A stretch of 64,000 bases of DNA, taken from assembly GCA_965198865.1 (NCBI GenBank), contig CBDAQA010000027.1:1-64000 (forward strand), read 5' to 3'. Under the pieces are notes generated by a model that saw nothing but the letters and a program-made list of their open reading frames with translations, did not search any database and was not told the origin of the DNA. Position numbers and translations under genes: made by a program. Position 1 is the stretch's first letter; each line of letters opens with the position of its first letter. Positions 32,716 through 41,786 of the stretch are shown here, in pieces. Source of the stretch: CBDAQA01 sp965198865 (GTDB taxonomy: Bacteria > Planctomycetota > Phycisphaerae > Tepidisphaerales > Tepidisphaeraceae).

Positions 32716-33638
32716 GCGCCACGCGCGACGGTCGATGGTGGGTGGTCGTGTGCGTCGCGGTCGCGTCGGCAGGCGCGGCCCCATCGACCAACCCGCCGGC
32801 CACCCAGCCGGTCGCCCCCCGGCCCGTTCACCACGACCCGGTGCTGCCGCCCCCGTTGGCGCCGCCGGCGTCTCAGCCGACGACCGCCACTGCGCCGCCG
32901 CCGCCCAAGCCAGCGGTGGTCGCGCCACCACCCCTGCCGAAGCCCGTGCCCCCGCCGGCCAGCCAACCGGCACCTCCGATCACCACGACGGCCCCGCTGC
33001 CGATCCCCGACCCCGTGTCGTACTGGGCCGGCTTGGTCGCAGGTCGCCGCATCCGCGCCCGCTTGGCCGAGGACGGCCGCGGGTTCGACGACATGGTCGT
33101 GCTCAAGGGGGTCATCGACGGCCTGGCCGACGGCAACCCCGCCTACCCGCGGGCCGACGTGCAGGCGGCCGTCGACCAGCTGCAGGCCAACGTGCTGCAG
33201 CGCCGCGCCGAGAAGCGCGCCGCCGAGGAGCCCGCCTTCCGGCGGCTGGCCGACGACAACGCCCAGCGCACCCGCGACCTGCTCGCCCAGAACGCCAAGC
33301 TGCCCGACGTCCGCGTCCGACCCGACGGCGTTCAGGTCCGCACGCTGCACGACGGCACCGGCCGCCCGGTCGCCGCCGCCAAGGCGATCATCGCGCGCCT
33401 GACCGTGTCGTTGGCCGACGGCACGCTGATCGCCGCCGCCGACCCCGCCCGCCCGGCCAAGCTGGTGCTGGCCGACGCGCTGCCCGCCCTGTCCGACGCC
33501 GCGCGCACCATGCGCGTCGGCGACCGGTGGCAGGTCGTGCTCCCGTCCGACAAGGCGTACGGCCTAGCCGGCGACCCGCCGATGATCGGCCCGAACCAGG
33601 CGTTGACGTACGATGTGGAAGTGGTCGACGTGGAGTGA
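32712..33638 (+). CDS. FKBP-type peptidyl-prolyl isomerase, exported
   Basis: 308 residues from GTG 32712. A weak signal (WWVVVCVAVASAGA) is followed by a long Pro/Ala-rich linker to residue 95. An FKBP N-terminal helical domain (YWAGLVAGRRIRARLAEDGR through RRAEKRAAEE) and a C-terminal FKBP fold (RMRVGDRWQVVLPSDKAYGL type motif, GDRWQVVLPSDKAYGLAGDP) follow. Role: folding of exported proteins, as for FkpA/Mip. It overlaps the RDD gene. Confidence 0.72.
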   Translation: MSATRDGRWWVVVCVAVASAGAAPSTNPPATQPVAPRPVHHDPVLPPPLAPPASQPTTATAPPPPKPAVVAPPPLPKPVPPPASQPAPPITTTAPLPIPDPVSYWAGLVAGRRIRARLAEDGRGFDDMVVLKGVIDGLADGNPAYPRADVQAAVDQLQANVLQRRAEKRAAEEPAFRRLADDNAQRTRDLLAQNAKLPDVRVRPDGVQVRTLHDGTGRPVAAAKAIIARLTVSLADGTLIAAADPARPAKLVLADALPALSDAARTMRVGDRWQVVLPSDKAYGLAGDPPMIGPNQALTYDVEVVDVE

Positions 33639-33650
33639 ATCCCACCCATT

Positions 33651-33710
33651 GCCCCCCCGCTTTGCGGGGGATTTTCCGGGCGGGAAGAACACCCCCGCAG
33701 AGCGGGGGGC
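33651..33710. repeat. Inverted repeat between FKBP and next gene
   Basis: Left arm 33651-33670 and right arm 33692-33710 are GC-rich inverted copies (GCCCCCCGC / GCGGGGGGC ends) with one mismatch and one extra C; loop about 21 bases. The right arm ends 13 bases before the next ATG, next to its ribosome-binding site. Confidence 0.6.
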
Positions 33711-33723
33711 TAACGGAGGAGCC

Positions 33724-34485
33724 ATGATTCGCCCGATCCTCGCGTTCGCCCTCACGACGATCCTGGCAGCCGCGTCGTTCGCCCGCGCCGACGTGCCCAC
33801 GTCTGCCCCGCAGTCGGCGGCCGACGCGGAGGACGCCTACGCCGACGCCGCCCAGCAGTTGCGGTCCGCCGACGCCGCCGTCGTCCGCGCCCGCCAGCAG
33901 GCCGTCGGCGCCTACCGGTCGTCGCCACCCTACGTCGCCGCCGCCGACGCGGTCGACAAGAGCTTCGACGCGTTCGCCGAGAAGCGCAACGCGCTGCTGG
34001 CGTCGGCCGAGCAGCACGACCCGCGCTACGGCCCGTGGAAGAAGCAGGTGGGCGACCTCGACGCCGAGATCGCCCGGGCCGGGCAAACGCCCACCACCAC
34101 GCCCGACGCGTACAACGAGCTGCTGAACCAGCGGGCCAGCTTCGTCAAGCAGCTGACCGCCCTGGAGGGCGACGCGATCAACCGCGACCCCGACGCCAGG
34201 CGGCTCCAGCAGCAGTGGGCCGACGCCTGCGGCAAGCTGCGCGAGCTGCAGGACAGGCAGCCCGCCGCCGTCGACGGCGCCGACGGCGTGAAGGCCGCCC
34301 TGGCCACCGCCGCCGCCGCCCGCGCCGCCGTGGACCACGCCCGCGCGGCGCTCGTGGCCCCGGCCGCCGACCCGGCCGAGCCGGGTGCCGACGAGTTCGC
34401 CCGCCGCTACCCCCGCTACGGCCTCGGCTGGAACGACGCCTGGCTCACCTACGGCTCGACCACCACCCCGGCGGCGGGGAAGTGA
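33724..34485 (+). CDS. Exported coiled-coil protein of unknown function
   Basis: 253 residues from ATG 33724 with GGAGGA just upstream. Signal peptide at 1-22 (PILAFALTTILAAASFARA). The rest is Ala/Arg/Gln-rich helix (AAQQLRSADAAVVRARQQAV, DPDARRLQQQWADACGKLRE), probably a periplasmic coiled coil. No family recognised. It ends with RYPRYGLGWNDAWLTYG. Follows the FKBP gene and may share its transcript. Confidence 0.6.
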   Translation: MIRPILAFALTTILAAASFARADVPTSAPQSAADAEDAYADAAQQLRSADAAVVRARQQAVGAYRSSPPYVAAADAVDKSFDAFAEKRNALLASAEQHDPRYGPWKKQVGDLDAEIARAGQTPTTTPDAYNELLNQRASFVKQLTALEGDAINRDPDARRLQQQWADACGKLRELQDRQPAAVDGADGVKAALATAAAARAAVDHARAALVAPAADPAEPGADEFARRYPRYGLGWNDAWLTYGSTTTPAAGK

Positions 34486-34640
34486 ACCCGCGATCCTCGC
34501 GCGGAACCCCGGGTGTACGAGGATCGTGCATCAAGGTGAAATCCGTGTTGCCGTGCTGGCCCCGCAGTCGCTTGCGCCATCGCGGTCGACGCCCACCGGC
34601 GCGAGTCGCGAAGGCGCAAGCGACTGCCGAACGTTCCGTC

Positions 34641-36005
34641 ATGTCCTCAGGCCGCCCACGACCGCCACACGCAATCCTCGCACATCCGGGGCTTCTTGCG
34701 CTTCTGCTGTGGCTCGCGATCGCCGGCGTCTGCGTCGCGATCGGTTGGACCGACATCCACCGGCTGGGCAGCCCCGAGACGACGGGCGACTTCCGGCACT
34801 TCTTCTACGCCGCCGACGCCGTCCGCCACGGCGAGGACCCGTACGCCGCCGGGACGCGCGGGTACATCTACCCGCCGCTGGTCGCGTTCGTCGGCCAGCC
34901 GATCGCCGCGTTGGGGTACGCACGGGCGTCGGCCGTCATGCTGGGCGTGAACGTCGTCGTCACGCTCGTCGCGATCGCGCTGGCGGCCGTCGAGTGCCTT
35001 CGACGGTTCGACGTCCCGCGCCGCGATGGCGTCGCCGTCGCCGCGGTCGTCCTGCTCGGGCTGGTGCTCGACGTCGACAAGGTCAAGGGCGAGTGGCAGA
35101 TGTGGCAGACCGACGTCTGGATGCTGCTCCTGTTCGTCCTGGGCTTGCGGTGGATCGACCGTCGCCCGATGTGGGCCGGCGTGGCGCTGGGCATCGGGGC
35201 GAACATCAAATACCTCCCGCTGCTGTTGCTGCCCTACCTGCTCGTGCGGCGGCGGTGGACGGCCGCGGGATCGCTGGTCATCGCGTCGATCGTGTTCGCA
35301 CTGTTGCCGGCGCTGGGCACCGGTTGGTCGGCCAACGGCCGCAACTGGGCGACGGCCCTGCACGGCCTGACCGGCATGGCCGGCGGTCCCACCGGGGTCG
35401 AGCGGGCCGAGGTCCACGGCATCGCCGACTCGCTCAGCTGCTCCGTCACCAGCGCGCTCGCGCGGCTGGCGGGGCCGACGTGGGCGCTGCCCTTGGCCGG
35501 GGCCGTCGCCGGGCTCGCGTTCGCCGCAGCTGCCGTGGCCTACCGGCGGCGGGGCGTGCCGATGTTGACGATGGGTCAGAGCCCAGCGGCTCCGCCGCGG
35601 GATCCCCCCGTGCCGCAGAACCCGCGGCGGAGCCGCTGGGCTCCGATCGACCGCGCCGCCCTCACCGCCGTCGAGTGGCCCGTGCTGGTCGCGGTGCTGC
35701 TGGCGTTCAGCCCGCAGACGAACACGCGTCACCTGTTCGACGCGGTGCTGCTGACGACCGCCGCCGCCACGCTGCTGCTGTTCCCCGCGGCCGGCGTGCG
35801 GCGGGGGCCGCTGCTGGTCGGCACGGCCATCCTCGCGCTCGGGTTCAGCCTCCCGCCCGGCAGCCGGACGGTCCAGGGATACTGGTCGCCCACCACCGCC
35901 TGGCTCCGCGCCGGCGGCCCCTGCTGGTGCCTGCTCGTGGCGGCGGGATCGCTGCTGTGGACGGGGCTCGCACAGGCGCGCGCGGTCGACACGGGCGGAT
36001 CGTGA
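34641..36005 (+). CDS. GT87-family polyprenol-phosphate-mannose-type glycosyltransferase
   Basis: 454 residues with about ten transmembrane helices, the GT-C fold of the GT87/DUF2029 family. The first loop has TTGDFRHFFYAADAVRHGED, which carries the acidic residue typical of the family, and YPPLVAFVGQP follows. GANIKYLPLLLLPYLLVRR is another conserved segment. Members add mannose from polyprenyl phosphate at the outer membrane face in actinobacteria; substrate here is unknown. A perfect inverted repeat (35579-35643) is embedded in the coding region, adding a Pro/Arg-rich loop between helices. Confidence 0.7.
   Translation: MSSGRPRPPHAILAHPGLLALLLWLAIAGVCVAIGWTDIHRLGSPETTGDFRHFFYAADAVRHGEDPYAAGTRGYIYPPLVAFVGQPIAALGYARASAVMLGVNVVVTLVAIALAAVECLRRFDVPRRDGVAVAAVVLLGLVLDVDKVKGEWQMWQTDVWMLLLFVLGLRWIDRRPMWAGVALGIGANIKYLPLLLLPYLLVRRRWTAAGSLVIASIVFALLPALGTGWSANGRNWATALHGLTGMAGGPTGVERAEVHGIADSLSCSVTSALARLAGPTWALPLAGAVAGLAFAAAAVAYRRRGVPMLTMGQSPAAPPRDPPVPQNPRRSRWAPIDRAALTAVEWPVLVAVLLAFSPQTNTRHLFDAVLLTTAAATLLLFPAAGVRRGPLLVGTAILALGFSLPPGSRTVQGYWSPTTAWLRAGGPCWCLLVAAGSLLWTGLAQARAVDTGGS
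35579..35643. repeat. Perfect inverted repeat inside the GT87 coding region
   Basis: Arms 35579-35601 and 35621-35643 (23 bases) are perfect inverted copies and each arm holds CGGCTCCGCCG, itself a palindrome. Loop 19 bases. Translated as a loop rich in Pro and Arg (SPAAPPRDPPVPQNPRRSRW). Confidence 0.8.
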
Positions 36006-36134
36006 CGCCAGCGAGGTCGACGTGGAGATTGCCGACGCGCCAACCGGCGATGTCGGCACACCCTTTGCGGGGCCGGTGGACGCGCCGGGACTGCCCCATC
36101 GCCCTCGTTCTCTTGCACCGACTCGCGAATCGAC

Positions 36135-37220
36135 ATGCGGATCTTCCACTGCGACCACTGCGGCCAGGCCGTCTTCTTCGAGAACACGTTCTGCGGGAAC
36201 TGCGGCCACAAGCTGGCCTACCTGCCCGACCTGAACATCGTCGCCTCGCTCGACCCCGCGCCCCCGACCCCCTCGGGCCCGCCGCTGTGGACGTCGCCGG
36301 TGCCGCGCGCGGCGGGGTGGACCTTCAAGCTGTGCGACAACTACGCGCTGCACAACGTCTGCAATTGGGCCATCCCGTCGGACGACCCCAACGGGCTCTG
36401 CGCCAGCTGTCGGCTGACGCGCGTGATCCCCGACCTGTCCGCCCCCGGCAACGAGAACGCGTGGCGCCGGCTCGAGGCGGCCAAGCGGCGGCTCGTCTAC
36501 AGCCTGATGGAGTTCCGCCTGCCGATCCGCAACAAGCTGGAGGATCCCGCCACCGGTCTGGAGTTCCGCTTCATGGGTGACCCGGTTGCCGGCGGGCCGA
36601 AGGTGCTGACCGGGCACGACGAGGGGGTCATCACGCTCAACATCGCCGAGGCCGACGACGTCGAGCGCGAGCGGCGGCGCGTCTCCATGCACGAGCCCTA
36701 CCGGACGCTGCTGGGCCACTTCCGGCACGAGATCGGCCACTACTACTGGGACCTGCTGGTCAAGGACTCGCCGCGGATCGACGCCTTCCGCCAGCAGTTC
36801 GGCGACGAGCGCGTCGACTACGACCAGGCGCTGCGAACCCACTACGCGATGGGGCCCGCGGCCGACTGGCCGTCGCGCTGCGTGAGCGCGTACGCCAGCT
36901 GTCACCCGTGGGAGGACTGGGCCGAGACGTGGGCGCACTACCTGCACATGACCGACACGCTGGAGACGGCCGCCGTGTGCGGCCTGTCGCTCCGCCCGGA
37001 CCGGCCCGACGAGCCGGCCATGGACCGCCAGCCGGACAAGCCGGCCGACCAGCAGCGGTTCAGCGAGATCATCAAGAACTGGTTCCCGCTGACCTACGCC
37101 CTCAACGCGCTCAACCGCGGCATGGGCCTGTCCGACGCCTACCCGTTCGTCCTGCCGCCGCCGGCGATCGACAAGCTGCGGTTCATCCACGAGACGATCT
37201 GCGCCGGCGTCGGCCAGTGA
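36135..37220 (+). CDS. Zinc-ribbon, putative zinc metallopeptidase
   Basis: 361 residues from ATG 36135. An N-terminal zinc ribbon (CDHCGQAVFFENTFCGNCGH) and a second Cys cluster (CNWAI, CASCRL) precede the peptidase domain, whose HEIGHYYWD motif near residue 199 is the HExxH zinc site with a later Glu in WEDWAETWAHYLHM. This matches the DUF2248/putative zinc-binding metallopeptidase family. Cytosolic by lack of a signal. Natural substrate unknown. Confidence 0.8.
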   Translation: MRIFHCDHCGQAVFFENTFCGNCGHKLAYLPDLNIVASLDPAPPTPSGPPLWTSPVPRAAGWTFKLCDNYALHNVCNWAIPSDDPNGLCASCRLTRVIPDLSAPGNENAWRRLEAAKRRLVYSLMEFRLPIRNKLEDPATGLEFRFMGDPVAGGPKVLTGHDEGVITLNIAEADDVERERRRVSMHEPYRTLLGHFRHEIGHYYWDLLVKDSPRIDAFRQQFGDERVDYDQALRTHYAMGPAADWPSRCVSAYASCHPWEDWAETWAHYLHMTDTLETAAVCGLSLRPDRPDEPAMDRQPDKPADQQRFSEIIKNWFPLTYALNALNRGMGLSDAYPFVLPPPAIDKLRFIHETICAGVGQ

Positions 37221-37365
37221 CGTGACGCCCGTGCTCGTCACCGAGCCCTGGATGTACACCCGGGGCTTCCGCTCCAACCGAGTTGCGAATTCCGCGTTGC
37301 GTGACTCGACGCTCCGCTCAGGTAGGTGACCGCTCGTGAGCGGCTGCGACTATCGGAGCTGCGTT

Positions 37366-38241
37366 ATGGCGGGACGAACGATTCTGGTGACCGGGGCAAC
37401 CGGGGCCACGGGTGGGAATGCCATCAACCGGCTGTTGGAACTCGACGTCCCAGTGCGGGCGATGGTCCACCAAGCAGACGCCCGGTCGGAGCGGCTGGGC
37501 GCCCGGGGCGTGGAGATCGTGCAGGGTGACCTGTCCGATTTCGACGCGGTACACGCCGCGCTGGAGGGGGTCACCGCGGCCTACTTCGTCTATCCCATCC
37601 AGGTGCCCGGCCTCCTGGAGGCGACCGCCTTCTTCGCCCAGGCCGCCGTCGAGCGGGGGGTCGGCGCGATCGTGAACATGTCGCAGATCACCGCCCGGCG
37701 GGTCGCCAAGAGCCACGCCGCCCAGGCCCACTGGATCGCGGAGCGGCTGCTCGACCGCTCGGGCGTCCCGGTCACGCACCTGCGGCCCACGCTGTTCTGC
37801 GAGTGGCTCACCTACCTGTCGAGCGCGATCCGCGAACAGAGCTTGCTCCCCCTGCCGTTCGGCGACGCCCGCTACGCGCCGATCGCGGCCGAGGATCAGG
37901 GCCGGGTGATCGCCGAGATCCTGAACAGGCCCGCCGATCACGCTGGCAAGACGTACCCGCTCTACGGCCCGACCGAGCTGTCCCAGCGCGAGGTGGCCGG
38001 GCTGCTCACGCAGGCGCTCGGGCGGACGATCACCTACGTCCCGATGGAGATTGCGCCGTTCGGCGAATTGTTGACCGGGATGGGGTTCAACGCCCACTTC
38101 GTGCAGCACATGTCGGCCGTGGCCCGGGACTGCCGGGACGGCGTCTGCTCGGGCACCAACGATTGGGTGGAACGACTCACCGGCCGTCCGCCGTTGGGGA
38201 TGGCGGCGTATATCGGCAAGAACAAAGCGATGTTTGCGTAG
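37366..38241 (+). CDS. NmrA-like NAD(P)-binding reductase
   Basis: 291 residues from ATG 37366 (a GTG at 37336 would add ten residues). The Rossmann motif TGATGATGGNAINRLL is at 8-23, followed by GDLSDFDAVHAALEGVTAAY, the atypical SDR (NmrA/SDR a5) pattern. Lacks the classic YxxxK; the active site carries NMSQIT. Family members bind NAD(P) as sensors or reduce quinones/aldehydes. Precise role unknown. Confidence 0.72.
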   Translation: MAGRTILVTGATGATGGNAINRLLELDVPVRAMVHQADARSERLGARGVEIVQGDLSDFDAVHAALEGVTAAYFVYPIQVPGLLEATAFFAQAAVERGVGAIVNMSQITARRVAKSHAAQAHWIAERLLDRSGVPVTHLRPTLFCEWLTYLSSAIREQSLLPLPFGDARYAPIAAEDQGRVIAEILNRPADHAGKTYPLYGPTELSQREVAGLLTQALGRTITYVPMEIAPFGELLTGMGFNAHFVQHMSAVARDCRDGVCSGTNDWVERLTGRPPLGMAAYIGKNKAMFA

Positions 38242-38314
38242 CCTGTCCCCGATGGCTGGGGGCTACTCGCTGAGGCGAGCAGCCCGACCGAATGACGCGC
38301 GCGACGAGAGCAAC

Positions 38315-38662
38315 ATGGAATCCACCCCAGCGCCGAAGCGGCCGTTCCCGGTCGTGCCGACCACCAAGATCATGGCGATCGGCCGGTTCACCACGCCGCC
38401 GACGCCGGAGCAGGTCAAGGCGATCTTCCCGCTGGAGGTGCCGGCCACGCTGAAGCTGTACCTGGCCGGGAAGATCGACCAGTGGTGGGCGCGGCAGGAC
38501 CAGAAGGGGCCGTTCTTCCTGCTGAACGTCACGTCGATCGACGAGGCCCGCGCCCTGCTGGAGGCGCTGCCGCTGGGCAGGGCGGAGCTGATGGAGTTCG
38601 AGTACGTCGAGCTCGGGCCGCTGACGCCGTTGCACTTGCTGTTGGGCGCAGCAGCGGGGTGA
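38315..38662 (+). CDS. Muconolactone isomerase/YCII-like small protein
   Basis: 115 residues from ATG 38315. The ferredoxin-like alpha-beta plait pattern is visible: MAIGRFTTPPTPEQVKAIFP, LYLAGKIDQWWARQDQKGPF, VTSIDEARALLEALPLGRAE, with a final EYVELGPLTP. Resembles the muconolactone-isomerase-like / YCII superfamily. Probably cytosolic; enzyme activity not predicted. Confidence 0.55.
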   Translation: MESTPAPKRPFPVVPTTKIMAIGRFTTPPTPEQVKAIFPLEVPATLKLYLAGKIDQWWARQDQKGPFFLLNVTSIDEARALLEALPLGRAELMEFEYVELGPLTPLHLLLGAAAG

Positions 38663-38667
38663 TCGAA

Positions 38668-39351
38668 ATGGTTGCTGCGGCCTTCATCGGGTTCCTGGCG
38701 TTGGTCGTGGCCGCGGTCATCGTGGTCGTGGACCGCTACCGACACCGCCGGGCGTCGGCCCTTCTGTCGATCGGCCTGACGGCGTGGTTCGTCTACGTCG
38801 GGTTGATGGTGTACCTCGGCGTCGTCCGCAGCGTCACGATCCGCCCGCCCGGCACCGCGTTCATCGGCGTGCCGGTCGCCGCGTTCCTCGTGTTGTTCGC
38901 CGTGCGCGCGGTGGCCCGTCGTTCCGCGACGGAGTTCCCGCTCCGGCTCACGCTCGGCGCGCAGTGCTTCCGCGTCGGCGTCGAGCTGTTCCTGCACCAG
39001 TTGTGGATCCTCGGCGTCGTGCCCCGGATGTTGACGTTCGCCGGTGCGAACGTTGACGTCTACATCGGCGCATCGGCCCCGGTCGTGGCGTGGCTGTCGA
39101 CCCGCGGGCGAACCGGCGTGCGGGCCGCGCTCGTCTGGAACGGGCTGGGGCTCGCCGCGCTGGCGAACGTCGTCGTCCGGGCCATCCTCACCGCCCCGGG
39201 CCCGCTCCACCGGATGCATGCCGAGGTGCCGAACCTGATGTTCGCCACGCTGCCCTACACGTTCATCCCGGCGTTCTTCGTGCCGATGGCGGTCGTGCTG
39301 CACGTGCTGGCCATCCGGTCAGCCGTGGCCGTGTTACAGTCGCCGCCGTGA
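38668..39351 (+). CDS. Seven-helix membrane protein of unknown function
   Basis: 227 residues from ATG 38668 (or GTG 38659, overlapping the upstream stop). Six to seven predicted transmembrane helices, beginning AAAFIGFLALVVAAVIVVV and including AFIGVPVAAFLVLFAVRAVA and the last helix AFFVPMAVVLHVLAIRS. No family recognised. The stop overlaps the start of the oxidase gene (GTGA), so the two may be coupled. Confidence 0.55.
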   Translation: MVAAAFIGFLALVVAAVIVVVDRYRHRRASALLSIGLTAWFVYVGLMVYLGVVRSVTIRPPGTAFIGVPVAAFLVLFAVRAVARRSATEFPLRLTLGAQCFRVGVELFLHQLWILGVVPRMLTFAGANVDVYIGASAPVVAWLSTRGRTGVRAALVWNGLGLAALANVVVRAILTAPGPLHRMHAEVPNLMFATLPYTFIPAFFVPMAVVLHVLAIRSAVAVLQSPP

Positions 39352-40547
39352 GCAACCACTTCGACGCCATCGTCGTCGGCGTTGGGTCGATGGGGTCGGC
39401 CGCCTGCCACCACCTGGCCCGCCGCGGGGCGCGCGTGCTGGGGCTGGAGCAGTTCGACCTGCCCCACGCGCTGGGCTCGGGGCACGGGCAATCCCGCATG
39501 ATCCGGCTGGCCTACTTCGAGCACCCCGATTACGTCCCGCTGCTCCGCCGCAGCTACGCGCTGTGGGAGGAACTGTCGGCCGAGCTGGGGCGCGACGTGA
39601 TCCACGTCACCGGCGGACTGCTGATCGGCCCGCCGGGCGCGGAGGTGTTGGAGGGGTCGCTGCGGTCGGTGCGCGAGCACGGGTTGCCGCACGAGCTGAT
39701 GGGCGCGGGCGAGGCGATGCGCCGGTTCCCGCAGTTCCGGTTGCCCGACGACTACCGCGTCCTGCACGACCACCGCGCCGGACTGGTGCTGCCCGAGCGC
39801 GCCATCGCCGGCCACGCCGAGCTGGCGATGCGGCGGGGGGCCGAGATCCACGGCCGCGAACCCGTCACGTCGTGGGAGACGAACGGCGAGGGCGTGGTCG
39901 TCCGCACGGCCAAGGCCGACTACGCGGCGGCGAAGGTGATCTTCTGCGGCGGCGCTTGGACCGACCGGCTGGTGCGCGATCTGGGCGTTCCCTTGACGGT
40001 GACGCGCCAGCCGCAGGTGTGGGTCTGGCCGAAACAGCCCGACCCGTTCGAGCTGGGCCGGATGCCCGTGTGGATCATGGAGCACCGCGACGGCAGCAAC
40101 CACTACGGCTTCCCAATGCTGCCCGACGGCCACGGCCTCAAGGTCGCCACGCACGTGCGGCCGGCGCCGGTCGCCGACGTCGAGTCGCTCGACCGGACGC
40201 CGCGCCCCGCCGACGAGGCGGCCGTCCGCCCGGTGCTCCGCGACCACATCCCCGCCGCCGACGGGCCGCTGCTGTCGGTGCGGATCTGCATGTACACGAA
40301 CAGCCCCGACCACCACTTCATCGTCGACCGCCACCCGCGGCACGCCCACGTGATCCTCGCCTGCGGCTTCAGCGGCCACGGGTTCAAGTGCGCCACCGCC
40401 ATCGGCGAGAGCCTGGCCCAGATGGCGATCGACGGCCACGCAACGCTGCCGCTCGCCTTCCTCGGCCTCGACCGGCTCATCGGTGGGACGATTCGGGACG
40501 AAATGGGACACGTTCAAACCCGTCCCACGCCAGAGAAATCGCCGTAA
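39348..40547 (+). CDS. solA: N-methyl-L-amino acid oxidase (SolA/monomeric sarcosine oxidase family)
   Basis: 399 residues from GTG 39348. An FAD-binding GxGxxG (VVGVGSMGSAA) is at 10-20, and HGQSRMIRLAYFEHPDYVPL is typical of SolA/MSOX. The motif ICMYTNSPDHHFIVDRHP carries the Cys that covalently binds FAD in this family, and CGFSGHGFKCATAIGE is the C-terminal signature. Reaction: oxidative demethylation of N-methyl amino acids, producing formaldehyde and hydrogen peroxide. Cytosolic. The gene symbol follows N-methyltryptophan oxidase; the true substrate is uncertain. Confidence 0.82.
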   Translation: MSNHFDAIVVGVGSMGSAACHHLARRGARVLGLEQFDLPHALGSGHGQSRMIRLAYFEHPDYVPLLRRSYALWEELSAELGRDVIHVTGGLLIGPPGAEVLEGSLRSVREHGLPHELMGAGEAMRRFPQFRLPDDYRVLHDHRAGLVLPERAIAGHAELAMRRGAEIHGREPVTSWETNGEGVVVRTAKADYAAAKVIFCGGAWTDRLVRDLGVPLTVTRQPQVWVWPKQPDPFELGRMPVWIMEHRDGSNHYGFPMLPDGHGLKVATHVRPAPVADVESLDRTPRPADEAAVRPVLRDHIPAADGPLLSVRICMYTNSPDHHFIVDRHPRHAHVILACGFSGHGFKCATAIGESLAQMAIDGHATLPLAFLGLDRLIGGTIRDEMGHVQTRPTPEKSP

Positions 40548-40640
40548 ACTACTTTCATTCCGATACTTGAACGCGAGATTCCCAGTGGGACGCGGCCCGC
40601 GTCGTCCCACCGGGCTCATCTGCATTTTCATGTCGCTTTC

Positions 40641-41600
40641 TCATGGCACCAGCACGATCTTTCCTCCGGTGCCGTCCTTCATCACCGCCTCGTGCGCCTG
40701 GGCCGCGTCGGCCAGCGGGAACGTCTTGGCCACGACGGGCGTCAGCGTGCCGTTGGTGAAGCCGGCCACCAGGGCCGCGTGGATCATCGCCAGCTCGGGG
40801 GCATCGGCGTGGGACAGGGACATGCCGCGGATGTCGGCGTCCTTCTGCATCGTCAGGCGGGGGTCGATCTCGATCCGGCCGCGGTTGCCGATCACGACCA
40901 CCCGGCCGCGCTTGGCGAGCAACCCCAGGTCCCGGTCGAGGTTCACGTTGGCCAGCATCTCCAGGATCAGGTCGACGCCCCGGCCCCCGGTGAAGGCGGC
41001 GATGCGGTCGGTGTAGGCGGGCTGGCGATGGTTGAGCGCCATGGCCACGCCCTGCCGGCAGACCAGGTCCAGCCCCGCCTCGGTGCCGGCGGTGCCGATC
41101 ACGATGCACCCGTGGGCGACGGCCAACTGCGAGGCCGCCTGGCCCACCGAGCCGCTGGCGCCGTGGATCAACACCGTCTCGTGTGGCTTCGCCTGGCCGC
41201 GGATGAAAAGGGCGCGGTAAGCGGTGGCGTAAGGGACGGCGATGGCGGCCCCCTGCGCGAACGAGAGCCGGGGCGGTAGTGCGTGGACATCGGCGGCGGC
41301 GCAGACCGCCCGCTGGGCCGACCCGCCGTCGGGCCGGACCCAGGCGTAGACCCGGTCGCCGATGCGGGCCGTCGTCACGCCGTCGCCGACGCCCTCGACC
41401 GTGCCGGCCACGTCGGTGCCGGGGGTGTAGGGGAACGGCTTCGGGCCGTACTTGCCCTCGCGGAGGTAGGTGTCCACCGGGTTGACGCCGACCGCCTCGA
41501 CCTTGATCAGCACTTGGCCGGGGCCCGGCTGGGGGTCGGGGACGTCCTCCAGCCGTAACACCTCGGGGCCGCCGAAACCGTGGATGCGAATCGCCTTCAT
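40641..41600 (-). CDS. Zinc-independent quinone oxidoreductase (MDR family)
   Basis: 319 residues on the minus strand. The medium-chain dehydrogenase pattern is clear: GGPEVLRLEDVPDPQPGPGQ, VGVNPVDTYLREGKYG, the NADPH-binding HGASGSVGQAASQLA near 145, and a late GKIVLVP end. The zinc-ligand residues of alcohol dehydrogenases are absent, as in zeta-crystallin/Qor. Likely NADPH-dependent reduction of quinones or enones. Confidence 0.8.
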   Translation of the reverse strand: MKAIRIHGFGGPEVLRLEDVPDPQPGPGQVLIKVEAVGVNPVDTYLREGKYGPKPFPYTPGTDVAGTVEGVGDGVTTARIGDRVYAWVRPDGGSAQRAVCAAADVHALPPRLSFAQGAAIAVPYATAYRALFIRGQAKPHETVLIHGASGSVGQAASQLAVAHGCIVIGTAGTEAGLDLVCRQGVAMALNHRQPAYTDRIAAFTGGRGVDLILEMLANVNLDRDLGLLAKRGRVVVIGNRGRIEIDPRLTMQKDADIRGMSLSHADAPELAMIHAALVAGFTNGTLTPVVAKTFPLADAAQAHEAVMKDGTGGKIVLVP

Positions 41601-41712
41601 GCCAACGCTCCGTTGCCGCCCCCCTCACGCGGCCCGCCGATTGTGACGCCACCCGGGCCGCTTGCACAGCGCGACAAACGTCGGCTCACGTACCGGTCCG
41701 TTCAGCGGACAA

Positions 41713-41786
41713 ACATCCGCGAAGAACACGAAGTGAGGCAGCCTGCCTCTGTTCACTTCGTGTCTCTTCGTGTTCTTCGTGGATGA
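41713..41786. repeat. Inverted repeat with CACGAAG motifs
   Basis: Left arm (41714-41736) and right arm (41753-41786) contain CATCC-CGAAGAACACGAAG and its inverse. The motif CCACGAAG-ACACGAAG also forms the repeat at 56721-56808. It matches a repeat type I associate with planctomycete and verrucomicrobial genomes. Confidence 0.65.

Noticed and set aside
34647..37277. 876-codon minus-strand frame opposite the GT87 and metallopeptidase genes
   Set aside because: Low-complexity Arg/Gly/Gln-rich product, antisense to two genes with clear motifs.
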